From assembly GCA_030603385.1 (NCBI GenBank), contig JAUVXW010000018.1:1-64000 (forward strand): 64,000 nt of DNA. The letters are read 5' to 3'. How positions within the stretch are numbered: the first letter of the stretch is position 1; every line of letters begins with the position of its first letter. The DNA comes from Promethearchaeota archaeon. Lineage in GTDB: Archaea; Asgardarchaeota; Lokiarchaeia; Sigyniarchaeales; SOKP01. The translations under genes and the position numbers were made by a program. Below the pieces are notes generated by a model. The model did not search any database. It had not been told where the DNA came from and saw only the letters and a program-made list of their open reading frames with translations. This document shows positions 1 to 8,417 of the stretch, piece after piece.

Positions 1-623
1 AAATGCCCTTTCCAAAGGGCATCATGTCCGCAACATTTTATATTCTCAATAATAACTGGTGGTTGTTTAAGTACTTTATTTAAAATTTTTATTCCATTCT
101 GTGCAATTTCTAATAAATTTATATTTAAATAATCAAAAACAACATGTAAAATTGGTAAACAACCAAAGAAATATGCAATTTTTCCCTTTTTAGATATTTG
201 ATAACCGTCTGGTATTAAATCCGACGATATTTTAAAACCAGAGGGTAGATTTGCTTGTAGTTCAGAAATAATAGTTAAGATTCCATCATGAGTCTCTTCA
301 TATTTAATTCCTTGTTTTATTAAAAGTCTTCTGGCTAATTTTATAAATTCTATAAAATCTACATTTTGAGGACAATATTCTTGACAAGTTCTACAAGTTA
401 AGCAAAATCGGAGAACATCATCATTTAAAATCTGTTTACTTGCTCCAAAAGCTGCTAATCGAATCATTTGATGGGGATTTAATATAAATTGTTCACCAAC
501 AGGACAACTCGAAGTACATATTCCGCATTGAAAACAAGTTAATAGAGTTTTTGTTTCTTCTGCTTCAGAGATTTCTTTAATTAAATTAGGATCTAAATCA
601 GAACTTTTTATGACATCTTCCAT
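1..623 (-). CDS. HdrD/GlpC-like iron-sulfur protein, 3' end cut by window
   Basis: The frame is open from an ATG at 623 to the window edge, giving 207 visible residues. The N-terminal part carries two 4Fe-4S motifs, CFQCGICTSSCP and CLTCRTCQEYCP. It continues into the start of a CCG domain, with KCCGHD near the edge. This order, ferredoxin domain then CCG domain in one chain, is that of HdrD/GlpC-type proteins, which pass electrons between iron-sulfur clusters and a thiol/disulfide or membrane partner. It follows hdrC and hdrB on the same strand with a 60-base gap, so all three are probably co-transcribed. No HdrA flavoprotein is visible; it may lie outside the window. The second CCG motif is not seen because the gene is incomplete. 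Confidence 0.8.
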   Translation of the reverse strand, partial: MEDVIKSSDLDPNLIKEISEAEETKTLLTCFQCGICTSSCPVGEQFILNPHQMIRLAAFGASKQILNDDVLRFCLTCRTCQEYCPQNVDFIEFIKLARRLLIKQGIKYEETHDGILTIISELQANLPSGFKISSDLIPDGYQISKKGKIAYFFGCLPILHVVFDYLNINLLEIAQNGIKILNKVLKQPPVIIENIKCCGHDALWKGH

Positions 624-683
624 AGCTTTTCAAATCCAATTATTTTTTTTTATTAATCAAATTGATATTTCTAATTATTAAAT

Positions 684-1559
684 TTAAATTGAAAAATTTA
701 TACTTTCGAATAACACTTTTGGTCTAATTCTGTGAAAATTTAGACCTAATTCCTCTGGTTTATAACCAAACGCTAATGCGGTTAACTCTGAAAGATAGAA
801 AATAGGAAAATCATAATTAGTATTATTTCTCTTATTGAGCTCCCTTTGATTAAATTCATATTGCTGATAACAAGCCGGACAAACTACTGCAACGCAATTA
901 GCGCTGGATTCTTGAATGGCTTTTAATTTTTTATCTATCATTAAAAGAGATAAATCCTTATCAGATTTCTCAACTGGGTTCCCGCAGCATTCTATTTTCA
1001 ATTCATAATCCACAGACTCAGCACCAAGTACCCTAACAATTTCATCTATGGTTTTTGGTTCAAACGGGTCATCCCAATTTATAGTTTCTGATGGTCTTAA
1101 ATAATGGCATCCATAATGTACCGCAACCTTGAAGCCATCTAAGGGTTTTTCTACGTAAGCCTTGACTTCATCTAAATACTCGTAAAGCAACTCAGCAAAG
1201 TGCTTAACTTCGACTTTTCCATCGTAAGATTTTCCTACTTTCTTTAAAACTTTATTTACTTCTTCTTTTGTCTGAGAATCTTTGTTGATGGCATAATTAA
1301 CACCCTTTAATGTTTCTACACAACCAGAACAAAAGGATACTACACCACCATTAGTTTTGCAAAGGCTTAAATTCCTCGCTCCTAATGCTAACCAAGTTTT
1401 ATGATCGATTAATTCAATTCCTGTTGGATCGGGACAGCAGCTAAAACCATCAACATCATTTAATTTAATTCCTAATTTTTCAAACACCTTTCTTGATGAG
1501 GTTTCTAAATATGGTAACCTCGCAGGAATCACACACCCCAAAAACAAATCATAAGCCAT
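684..1559 (-). CDS. hdrB: HdrB-like heterodisulfide reductase subunit (CCG domains)
   Basis: This 291-residue protein has the two Cys-rich CCG-type repeats of HdrB. The first includes FSCCPDPTG and FCSGC; the second includes HYGCHYLRP, ECCGNP and CPACYQQ. In HdrB these cysteines hold the non-cubane clusters that reduce a heterodisulfide. The length matches the family. The ATG lies 3 bases after the stop of the upstream hdrC, so translation is probably coupled. The true disulfide substrate cannot be read from sequence; in non-methanogens HdrB-like proteins work in several electron-transfer complexes. Confidence 0.88.
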   Translation of the reverse strand: MAYDLFLGCVIPARLPYLETSSRKVFEKLGIKLNDVDGFSCCPDPTGIELIDHKTWLALGARNLSLCKTNGGVVSFCSGCVETLKGVNYAINKDSQTKEEVNKVLKKVGKSYDGKVEVKHFAELLYEYLDEVKAYVEKPLDGFKVAVHYGCHYLRPSETINWDDPFEPKTIDEIVRVLGAESVDYELKIECCGNPVEKSDKDLSLLMIDKKLKAIQESSANCVAVVCPACYQQYEFNQRELNKRNNTNYDFPIFYLSELTALAFGYKPEELGLNFHRIRPKVLFESINFSI

Positions 1560-1562
1560 TTT

Positions 1563-2060
1563 TTATTCAATCCCCTTTAGAATGTGTTTTTCAAAATTAG
1601 TCTCAATTAAGATTTTCTTTATTTCATCAATAGGGGCTGTTTTGATTGTAGGAAGACCTAATTTCTCTCGACGGGTTAAAATTGCTTTAGAATAAGGGAT
1701 TGCAACTCCATTTTCTAATACTGCTTGACCTTGCGCAATAAAAGCATCAGGTACTTTTCCCCTCTCAAAACATAAGTTTTTAATTAAAGTGAAAATTTCT
1801 GTGAGTTCAACTTTTTGAGGGCATAATTCAACACATTTTTGACATGTTGAACATAACCATGAATTTGGTTCTTGTTTCTCCACCAATTTATCTTGCAGAC
1901 CCAAGATTGCTTCTTCAATAATCTTTCTAGGATTATACTTTCCATTCGTTATTAAAGCAACAGGGCAGCCGCCGCTACAAGTGCTACATTGATAACAATA
2001 GCTCAATGAGGCATTGTGTTTCAATACTTCGTTCCGAAACTCAAAATTAATTACACTCAT
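1563..2060 (-). CDS. hdrC: HdrC-like 4Fe-4S electron-transfer subunit
   Basis: This 165-residue soluble protein has two 4Fe-4S motifs, CYQCSTCSGGCP near residue 22 and CSTCQKCVELCP near residue 70, in the spacing of HdrC. HdrC hands electrons to the HdrB clusters. It is the first gene of the minus-strand set hdrC-hdrB-HdrD-like, with an ATG start and no clear Shine-Dalgarno sequence. The upstream 340 bases hold no other gene and should contain the promoter. Confidence 0.88.
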   Translation of the reverse strand: MSVINFEFRNEVLKHNASLSYCYQCSTCSGGCPVALITNGKYNPRKIIEEAILGLQDKLVEKQEPNSWLCSTCQKCVELCPQKVELTEIFTLIKNLCFERGKVPDAFIAQGQAVLENGVAIPYSKAILTRREKLGLPTIKTAPIDEIKKILIETNFEKHILKGIE

Positions 2061-2401
2061 TTTGACAAAAATATCAAATTGTAATTTTATTCCATTGTTT
2101 TTAATGGTTAAGTAAATATGATAAATATTTTAAATTTATCAGAAAATTGCTAAAGTAAAACTTCTAAATAAAGTTATATTTTATTACAGAGCTTATTATT
2201 TTTCCAATGAATCTATTTTTCTTCTTTATTTTGTTCATTTTAATAATGGATTAATCATTCAATTTCATAAATGTTTGATTTTGCTTGACTTTATTAATAA
2301 ATATGACTGGATCTAATAATTTGAATAATTGATTTGAATAATTGTGTTCAATTTTCCAAAATTAATGTTCAGATTTAAATATTATCAAATCTATAAATAT
2401 T
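2061..2401. other. intergenic region between divergent hdrC and Cys-rich gene
   Basis: This AT-rich stretch holds no open frame that I can support. It must carry the promoters for hdrC (leftward) and for the gene at 2402 (rightward). A 12-base word AATGGTTAAGTA starts near 2103 and recurs near 2820, just before the Lrp-family gene. A near-duplicate TTTGAATAATTG/TTGAATAATTG pair occurs at about 2320-2345. No RNA gene was recognised. Confidence 0.4.
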
Positions 2402-2689
2402 ATGATGTGCCAGAATTGCAACTGTGATTTCTTTGATAGATGTTCAATTGTAGGTTATATGCCAATTGGTTTTTGTTGTGAAAGCTGTTATTTGTATGAT
2501 AAATATAAAACATGTTTAAAATCTAAAACTAAAAGTGAAGAGGAAAAAGAACCTAGAATTGAAAGCGTAAGGGAAATAAAATTAATGAATGCTTCAATTG
2601 ACGGAGAACTTTTAAAAGTTAGACTTACCCAGACGGGTGAAAAAGAAAAAACATTATTAATTGACTTAAAGAAGTATTTAGAATCGTAA
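2402..2689 (+). CDS. Cys-rich small protein of unknown function
   Basis: This is a 95-residue protein whose first 40 residues contain eight cysteines, including CQNCNCDFFDRCS and FCCESCYLYDKYKTC. They are likely to bind zinc or an iron-sulfur cluster. A charged linker follows, then a short beta-rich tail from about residue 65 (SIDGELLKVRLTQTGEKEKT). I do not recognise the family. It sits between the hdr genes and a transcription regulator gene; a redox role is only an inference from that setting. Confidence 0.7.
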   Translation: MMCQNCNCDFFDRCSIVGYMPIGFCCESCYLYDKYKTCLKSKTKSEEEKEPRIESVREIKLMNASIDGELLKVRLTQTGEKEKTLLIDLKKYLES

Positions 2690-2856
2690 TTTTAAGTTCT
2701 TATTTTTAAACCATTTAATATTGGGCTATTAAATTTTAATTCTGAATAGAAACAACATGAATTTTTTTGCTGGGAAAAAATAATTTAATAAACAATTTAT
2801 CACATTTATTAACTAGTTTAAATGGTTAAGTATTAATTTGCTGGTTTAGTTTAAAG

Positions 2857-3288
2857 TTGCCTAAAAAATTAGATTTATTGGATCTTAAAATAATAGAGGA
2901 ATTAAAGAACAATAGCAGAATTTCATTTAGTGATATCAGTCAGAAGATAGATAAAACTGATGCTACTGTTAGAAGGCGTGTTAAAAAATTATTAGAAGAA
3001 GGAGTTATCACACGTTTTACTATTGATTACGACATAGATTCAAAACAAAGCATCAGTGTCACGATAAAAGCTATACCAGATTTCAAAGATATTAAGCGAA
3101 TTATGAAAGAACTTAAATCAATTGAAGAAATAAAAAATATATGGCGTTTATCAGGTGATTGTGGACTTTTAATGAAAGTTGATGTAGCTTCTATAGATAA
3201 GTTTAACCCACTTATTGAAGAAAAGATTTCTCAAATTCAGGGGATAAAAATAATAGAGACCTGCTTCATAACTGATATTATTAAGTGA
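2857..3288 (+). CDS. Lrp/AsnC-family transcription regulator
   Basis: The protein has 143 residues. An N-terminal helix-turn-helix (IIEELKNNSRISFSDISQKI, then TVRRRVKKLLEEGVITRF) is followed by an effector/oligomerisation domain with the alternating pattern of a RAM domain. The start is a TTG. Lrp proteins in archaea often sense amino acids. Here the next genes are a small GTPase and indolepyruvate oxidoreductase on the same strand, so control of amino-acid catabolism is plausible but not shown. A sequence word shared with the hdrC upstream region lies just before the gene. Confidence 0.85.
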   Translation: MPKKLDLLDLKIIEELKNNSRISFSDISQKIDKTDATVRRRVKKLLEEGVITRFTIDYDIDSKQSISVTIKAIPDFKDIKRIMKELKSIEEIKNIWRLSGDCGLLMKVDVASIDKFNPLIEEKISQIQGIKIIETCFITDIIK

Positions 3289-3349
3289 AAACAGTAAAAA
3301 TTGTTTTAATTTCATTAAATCATAATATATAGTTTGTTTAATCGAAAAT

Positions 3350-3892
3350 TTGGTGTTTAAAATCGAACAGAAGCTTGCTTTTAAGATCTGTGTTTTTGGA
3401 GATGGCGGAGTAGGTAAAACCACTTTGATCAGGAGATTTTCTACAGGAGTCTTCGAGGAAGATCTTAAGATGACAATAGGTGCTGACTTTAGTGTTAAAA
3501 ATGTAGAAGTAGATGGGAAGCCAGTAACACTACGGATATGGGATTTTGCAGGAGAAGACCGTTTTAGAGTTCTTTTACCAGCTTTTGCTAAAGGAGCTGA
3601 TGGAGGTATCTTTATGTATGATACAACCCGATTTTCTAGCCTTGGCCAAATTAAAGACTGGTTATCTATTTTCGAATATTTTGTATCTGATGAAAAAGTT
3701 AAAATCCCGATTATCATGGTAGGTGCTAAGATAGACCTTGAAGATAAGAGATCAGTAACTTCTGAGGAAGCATTAGAATTATCAGATACTTATGAATTAA
3801 TAGGTCATTTTGAATGTTCTTCCAAAACTGGAGATACTGTAGAGCAAATTTTCGAATTTATCGCCAAAAAAATGGTAGAGAAAAATCGCTAA
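3350..3892 (+). CDS. Ras/Rab-like small GTPase
   Basis: This is a single-domain GTPase of 180 residues. All G motifs are visible: G1 GDGGVGKT, G2 threonine in MTIGADF, G3 WDFAGED, G4 GAKIDL and G5 CSSKTG. The G3 and the long effector region place it with the Ras/Rab-like GTPases that are expanded in Asgard archaea. G4 has AKID in place of the usual NKxD, so base specificity may differ slightly. There is no C-terminal cysteine for prenylation. The start is TTG at 3350, or GTG one codon later. The neighbours are an Lrp regulator and iorA; no functional link is known. Confidence 0.92.
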   Translation: MVFKIEQKLAFKICVFGDGGVGKTTLIRRFSTGVFEEDLKMTIGADFSVKNVEVDGKPVTLRIWDFAGEDRFRVLLPAFAKGADGGIFMYDTTRFSSLGQIKDWLSIFEYFVSDEKVKIPIIMVGAKIDLEDKRSVTSEEALELSDTYELIGHFECSSKTGDTVEQIFEFIAKKMVEKNR

Positions 3893-4002
3893 GCAATAAT
3901 TTTCTTTTTCTTTTTCATCATAGCACTTGATACCAATAAATTATATATGGTATTTAATTTTGAATTATAGATTAATCAGCGTATGAACTAAGGGGTAATT
4001 TT

Positions 4003-5946
4003 ATGATTAAAGATGTTCGTTTTACTAAAAGTGAAGGAAAAGTTTTAATGCTCGGAAATGAGGCTCTTGTGAGAGGATGCCTTGAAGCTGGCGTTTCCTA
4101 TGTCTCTCAATATCCAGGTACTCCTACTAGTGATATCGGAGAATATTTCCATCAGGTAATTAGAGATTATCCTGAATTTGGAGAATATTTAGTACACCAT
4201 TGGGCTGTTAACGAAGCAGTTGCATCCTCGGCTTGTGCTGGAGCGGCTTGGACGGGTTGTAGGAGTTTTAATCCCATGAAACATGTCGGTCTGAATGTTG
4301 CAAGTGATGCCCTAAGTGTGATAGCATTAAATGGACCGAACCCTGGGGGAATGGTAATTTCTGTTGGTTCTGACCCAGGTTCATTAGGCTCACACCAAGA
4401 ACAGAATGAACGGTTTTATGCATGGATGCTTCACCTTCCCACCATTGAACCCCATACACCTCAAGAATGTAAGGATTGGGTTAAATTAGCTTTTGAACTC
4501 TCAGAAAAATTTGACTTGGTTATGAATGTTCGTACTTCAACCAGAAGTGCTCATTCAAGAGGTTTTGTAGAACTAGGAACACTTGTAAAAGGTAAGAAAA
4601 GTGGAGAATTTATTAGAAATATCCCCAAATACAATTCGTTACCCCCACATGCTATTAATAATCACATCCGCTTATACGAAAGAATTGAAAAACTCCGAGA
4701 AATTATTCCAGAATTAGGATTAAATAAAATTATTCCAGGAGATAACAGAGTAGGTATTATAACAAGTGGAATGCCTTTTGGTTATACTATGGAGGCACTC
4801 AATCAATTAGAATTAAATGATGTCCCAATATTAAAACTTGGAATGGTTTACCCATTAAATTATGACCAAATAACTAATTATTTGCAAAATCTTGAGAAAG
4901 TAGTTATAATTGAAGAATTAGAACCATTTCTGGAAGTGAAAATTGCTGAGATTGCTCATAATCAGAGAATAGATGTTGAAATTTTAGGACAAAATTATTT
5001 TCCTAAGTATAACGAATTTTCTACTGGATTAGTAGCAACCTGTTTAGCCAAGATATTTAATAAACAACCAAATGAACAAATGATGAAAGCAATGGATTAT
5101 TACAATTCATATAAAGAGATAATTCCTAGTAGATTTCCTACATTTTGCGCAGGTTGCCCTGAACGAGCGACACTCTATTCCATATTGAAAGCAACAAATC
5201 ATTTAGAAAATACCATAATTTCTGGTGATATCGGGTGTTATGTGATGTCATTTTTCCCACCTCAGCAGTGCTCTGACTTAGTCATATGTATGTCGGGGGG
5301 AATAAGTGCAGCAATCGGAATGTCTACAAAAACAGATCAAAAAGTTTTAGCCATGATCGGAGATTCCACATTCTTCCACACGGGTATGGCGCCCTTAGCG
5401 GAAGCTGTAGGATATAACTCAAATTTATTACTCATTATATTTGAGAACTCATGGACAGCTATGACAGGACATCAAGATGATGTACTCCGTTATCTAATCA
5501 ATCAAGGATTTTCCATTGAAAAAGTATGCAAAGCTTTTGGTGTACCTTGGTTAAGGGTGGAAGATTCATATAACCCTAAAAAATTAACAAAAAGTATTGA
5601 AGAAGCTCTAGAAACTAAAGGATTGAAAGTAATTATAATAAAACGAGAATGTGCTTTACAAGCTCATCGATGGAGAACGTCACAAATTAAAACTCTTCAA
5701 GAAAATGACGAAAAAGTTCAGGATATCTCTTATTATATTGGAGGCTGCTCAATGTGCTATGAATGCGTGCGAATATTGAGTTGTCCTGCAATTAGAAGAG
5801 TTGAAACTGAAGGAATTGAAGAAATGCAAATAGATCAAGATAGGTGTATAAAATGTGGTGTTTGTTATGAAATATGTCCAAATGGGGCAATAAGAAAGTC
5901 AATTATAAATTTATTTGGCGAGGAGGTGCCATTTCGTGAAATTTAA
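4003..5946 (+). CDS. iorA: indolepyruvate:ferredoxin oxidoreductase, alpha subunit
   Basis: IorA oxidatively decarboxylates aryl-pyruvates, made by transamination of aromatic amino acids, to acyl-CoA and reduces ferredoxin. The 647-residue chain shows the pyrimidine-binding N-terminal half (YPGTPTSDIGEY), the thiamine-diphosphate region (GDIGCYVMS, GDSTFFHTG ending near ENSWTAMTGHQ), and a C-terminal pair of 4Fe-4S motifs (CSMCYECVRILSCP and CIKCGVCYEICP). The length is typical. iorB starts inside its last codons, after an AGGAGGTG Shine-Dalgarno sequence at about 5921-5928, so the two subunits are translationally coupled. Confidence 0.96.
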   Translation: MIKDVRFTKSEGKVLMLGNEALVRGCLEAGVSYVSQYPGTPTSDIGEYFHQVIRDYPEFGEYLVHHWAVNEAVASSACAGAAWTGCRSFNPMKHVGLNVASDALSVIALNGPNPGGMVISVGSDPGSLGSHQEQNERFYAWMLHLPTIEPHTPQECKDWVKLAFELSEKFDLVMNVRTSTRSAHSRGFVELGTLVKGKKSGEFIRNIPKYNSLPPHAINNHIRLYERIEKLREIIPELGLNKIIPGDNRVGIITSGMPFGYTMEALNQLELNDVPILKLGMVYPLNYDQITNYLQNLEKVVIIEELEPFLEVKIAEIAHNQRIDVEILGQNYFPKYNEFSTGLVATCLAKIFNKQPNEQMMKAMDYYNSYKEIIPSRFPTFCAGCPERATLYSILKATNHLENTIISGDIGCYVMSFFPPQQCSDLVICMSGGISAAIGMSTKTDQKVLAMIGDSTFFHTGMAPLAEAVGYNSNLLLIIFENSWTAMTGHQDDVLRYLINQGFSIEKVCKAFGVPWLRVEDSYNPKKLTKSIEEALETKGLKVIIIKRECALQAHRWRTSQIKTLQENDEKVQDISYYIGGCSMCYECVRILSCPAIRRVETEGIEEMQIDQDRCIKCGVCYEICPNGAIRKSIINLFGEEVPFREI

Positions 5947-6626
5947 AGAAACAGATATTATAAATATAGTTATAGCTGGAACCGCAGGTCAAGGAGTTAT
6001 CACACTTAAAAGATTAATTGAATTTGCGGCTCAGAAAGCAGATATTGAGCGAGTCTTTGGAAGCGAATCTTATATCTCATTTCAAGTATAAGCGTTTCAT
6101 GCACGGACTTGCTCAACGAGAAGGAGCTATTATGAGTCATACACGTTATCAAAAAAAGCTCGATGGAGATGAGAGAAAAAATATACAAAGTTCTCTTATA
6201 TGCTATGGAGATGCTGATTTGTACATTTGTTTAGAACCAGTAGAAGCTTTAAGACGCGGATTATTTGCTTCTTCTAAAACTTCGTTTGTGATTAATGAAC
6301 GTGATATTCCAAGTGTAATGGTTACAGCTGATCTAGAACAATATCCTCCCATAGAGGAAATTAGAAATATATTAAATAGATGTTCTAAACAAGTTTATTC
6401 CATTAACGCAACAACCTTATCTTTAAAACACTTTCAACAAAATCAATATGTTAATATAATGATGTTAGGTTTTGCAATGATCACTGGGAAATTACCTTTT
6501 ATAGAGATAGAAGACTTTGAAGAAGTTATTAAGGAATGGTTACGAGAACCTGACTCAAACATTAAAGCCCTACATTTAGGGATAGAAAAAGGAAAAGAAA
6601 TCATTTCATTCTCAAACGTTAACTAA
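5936..6626 (+). CDS. iorB: indolepyruvate:ferredoxin oxidoreductase, beta subunit; two exons joined by removal of a 31-nt BHB intron
   Basis: IorB is the partner of IorA. Exon 1 (5936-6067) begins at GTG, preceded by AGGAGGTG, overlaps iorA by 11 bases, and carries the expected AGTAGQG glycine motif. The frame then stops at TAA 6089-6091. The rest of the protein is in another frame, from 6099 to 6626. Taking out 6068-6098 joins codon GAA to ATG and gives VFGSE-MHGLAQREG, matching the conserved SE-x-HG-x-AQR region of the family. The mature protein would have 219 residues, the usual size. Unspliced mRNA gives only 51 residues. Exon 2 starts with an in-frame ATG, so a 175-residue product lacking the glycine motif is also possible. 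See the intron entry. Confidence 0.9.
6068..6098 (+). other. candidate archaeal pre-mRNA intron (bulge-helix-bulge) in iorB
   Basis: The RNA folds into a canonical BHB. Outer helix: 6045-6061 with 6100-6116 (15 of 17 positions pair, counting G-U). Central helix: 6062-6065 with 6093-6096 (4 pairs). 5' bulge: 6066-6068 (AAU). Inner helix: 6069-6075 with 6086-6092, closed by a 10-nt loop. 3' bulge: 6097-6099 (UCA). Cutting after the second base of each 3-nt bulge, as the archaeal tRNA splicing endonuclease does, removes exactly 31 nt. That length restores the frame and rebuilds the conserved protein motif. The intron contains the in-frame stop at 6089. The sequence match is direct; splicing itself is inferred. 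Confidence 0.88.
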
Positions 6627-6696
6627 ATCTCCAAATTTACTTAGTTTAATGCGATTTTTAATAAACTAATTAAAGAGGGGGTGGTTATGTTTTTAC

Positions 6697-7833
6697 ATGG
6701 ACATTCATAAGAAAATTGACTTAATTAAGCGAGGCACTGAAGAAATATTAACAGAAGAAAATCTACAACATCTTTTAGAAACAGGAGTTCCACTAAATCT
6801 TTATATAGGCTTTGAGATATCTGGTAAAGTTCATCTAGGAACTGGACTAATTTGTATGGCAAAAATTAAAGATTTTATTGATGCTGGAATTTCTTGTTCC
6901 ATTTTTTTAGCAGATTGGCATAGCTGGATTAATGACAAATTAGGAGGAGATATGGATAAAATTCGAGAAGTTGCTATAGGGTATTTTAAAGAAGGACTTA
7001 AAGCAGGGTTACTTTGCGTAGGGGCTGACCCAAACAAGGTAAAATTTACCCTTGGTACAGAATTATATCATAATAATGATGATTATTGGGAAACCGTTAT
7101 TGATGTCTGTAAAAACACTACTTTAAGCCGAATGCAGAGAAGTATCACAATTATGGGAAGAAAACAAGGAGATAATGTGGATTTTGCAAAATTACTATAT
7201 CCTGCCATGCAAGTTGCTGATATATTCATTCAAAATATCAATTTTGCTCATGCAGGTTATGATCAAAGAAAAGCTCATGTAATTACTAGGGATGTTGCTT
7301 TAAAAATGAAGAAGAATAACCTTGTTGATACTGAAGGTGAAAAAATTAAACCTGTTTGTGTTCATAATCATTTGATTTTGGGCTTACAAAAGCCACCAAT
7401 CTGGCCTCTTAAAGATGATGAGCAATTACGAGAGCTATGGTCTCAAATGAAAATGAGTAAATCGGTACCCAATTCTGCTGTATTTATTCATGATAATCCT
7501 GACGAAATAAAAGAAAAAATAGGATCCGCTTTTTGCCCTGAGGGAAATGCAGTATTTAATCCAATACTTGATTGGACGAAATCAATAATTTTCAGAGAAA
7601 AAGACTCTTATTTTCAAGTAAAAAGACCAGTAAAATTCGGTGGAGATATGGAGTTTTATTCATATCAAGAATTGGAAGATGCTTATCTAAATAAAAAGAT
7701 TCACCCTCTTGACTTAAAAAATAGCGTTTCAAATAAAATTATAGATATATTAGAACCCGCAAGAGAACACTTTGAAAAAGCTAGAGTAAAAAAAATGAGA
7801 AATCATATGGAAGAATTAATAGTTACTCGCTGA
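6697..7833 (+). CDS. tyrS: tyrosyl-tRNA synthetase (archaeal type)
   Basis: This class I synthetase charges tRNA-Tyr. The 378 residues include the HIGH-equivalent KVHLG near residue 47, the tyrosine-binding region around QVADIF and AHAGYDQRKAH, and an intact KMSKS loop (KMKMSKSVPNSA) near residue 250. The C-terminus is short, as in archaeal and eukaryotic TyrRS, with no S4 domain. The ATG at 6697 gives the expected N-terminus. A purine-rich GAGGGGGTGG lies a little upstream, but its spacing fits an out-of-frame ATG better. Confidence 0.93.
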   Translation: MDIHKKIDLIKRGTEEILTEENLQHLLETGVPLNLYIGFEISGKVHLGTGLICMAKIKDFIDAGISCSIFLADWHSWINDKLGGDMDKIREVAIGYFKEGLKAGLLCVGADPNKVKFTLGTELYHNNDDYWETVIDVCKNTTLSRMQRSITIMGRKQGDNVDFAKLLYPAMQVADIFIQNINFAHAGYDQRKAHVITRDVALKMKKNNLVDTEGEKIKPVCVHNHLILGLQKPPIWPLKDDEQLRELWSQMKMSKSVPNSAVFIHDNPDEIKEKIGSAFCPEGNAVFNPILDWTKSIIFREKDSYFQVKRPVKFGGDMEFYSYQELEDAYLNKKIHPLDLKNSVSNKIIDILEPAREHFEKARVKKMRNHMEELIVTR

Positions 7834-7886
7834 AGTAGTAAATTCTTTTTGAAATAAATATTTCTTAAATTAGAAGCAAAAATATA

Positions 7887-8417
7887 TTATGTTCTTTTAA
7901 TTACTTTAACCAATCCTTTTTTTCGGAGCTGTTCCATCATTTTTTCAATTTCTTCTACACTTTTTTGAGCAATCGAAGCAACTTGTTCAATTGTGTTCAT
8001 ACCATCACAAATTTTAAGGACTTTAAATTGCTCTTTTGTAAGCATTCCCAATTGTACTGCCATTGGAGAAATTTCCTTCACAATCACTGGAATTCTCACT
8101 TCACCACCTGCTTCTATTGTTTCTGCCCCAATTTCTTCCGTGCTTGGCGATTCACCAAAAAAAGATTTCACTCCAGTGATATCATAATTATCATTAATAT
8201 AGACATAAATCGTATGTTCTTGTCCAGAAACATCATCTGTGTCTTCCAGATCAGGAGAAGGATTAGCATGCTTATATTCTTTTGTATAAATACCCATTTC
8301 AAGACCACTGATAATCTCATTTTTATCTATATTTAATGAAATCATATCTTCACAGATATCACACCACGCCCATGCTTCAATAAGTTGGAAATATTTTCTC
8401 ACTTTATTTTCTGGCAT
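7887..8417 (-). CDS. conserved protein with C-terminal winged-helix-like domain, function unknown
   Basis: The protein has 176 residues. The N-terminal half contains WCDICEDMISLNI and an acidic loop, then a beta-rich part. The C-terminal 55 residues (MLTKEQFKVLKICDGMNTIE, then MMEQLRKKGLVKVI) look like a winged helix-turn-helix. There is no membrane segment. I do not recognise a named family. It converges with tyrS and has an ATG start. A role in regulation or protein interaction is possible, but nothing fixes it. Confidence 0.75.
   Translation of the reverse strand: MPENKVRKYFQLIEAWAWCDICEDMISLNIDKNEIISGLEMGIYTKEYKHANPSPDLEDTDDVSGQEHTIYVYINDNYDITGVKSFFGESPSTEEIGAETIEAGGEVRIPVIVKEISPMAVQLGMLTKEQFKVLKICDGMNTIEQVASIAQKSVEEIEKMMEQLRKKGLVKVIKRT

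Noticed and set aside
3..22. Perfect inverted repeat ATGCCCTTT-CC-AAAGGGCAT at the window start
   Set aside because: It lies inside the coding sequence of the HdrD-like protein (KCCGHDALWKGH region) and has no T tract, so it is not a terminator.
3169..3717. A 182-codon minus-strand frame over the small GTPase
   Set aside because: It is the antisense of a gene with all GTPase motifs and has no recognisable protein features.
6068..6098. A simple sequencing or assembly error, or programmed +1 frameshift, in iorB
   Set aside because: A single-base error or ribosomal shift would leave about ten extra residues inside the SE-x-HG motif. It would not explain an exact BHB fold whose two cut sites give a frame-restoring 31 nt.
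6018..6626. A separate gene starting at TTG 6018
   Set aside because: Its first 27 codons are the exon 1 and intron DNA read in the wrong frame. The coding signal and the family match begin at 6099, so this is exon 2 of iorB.
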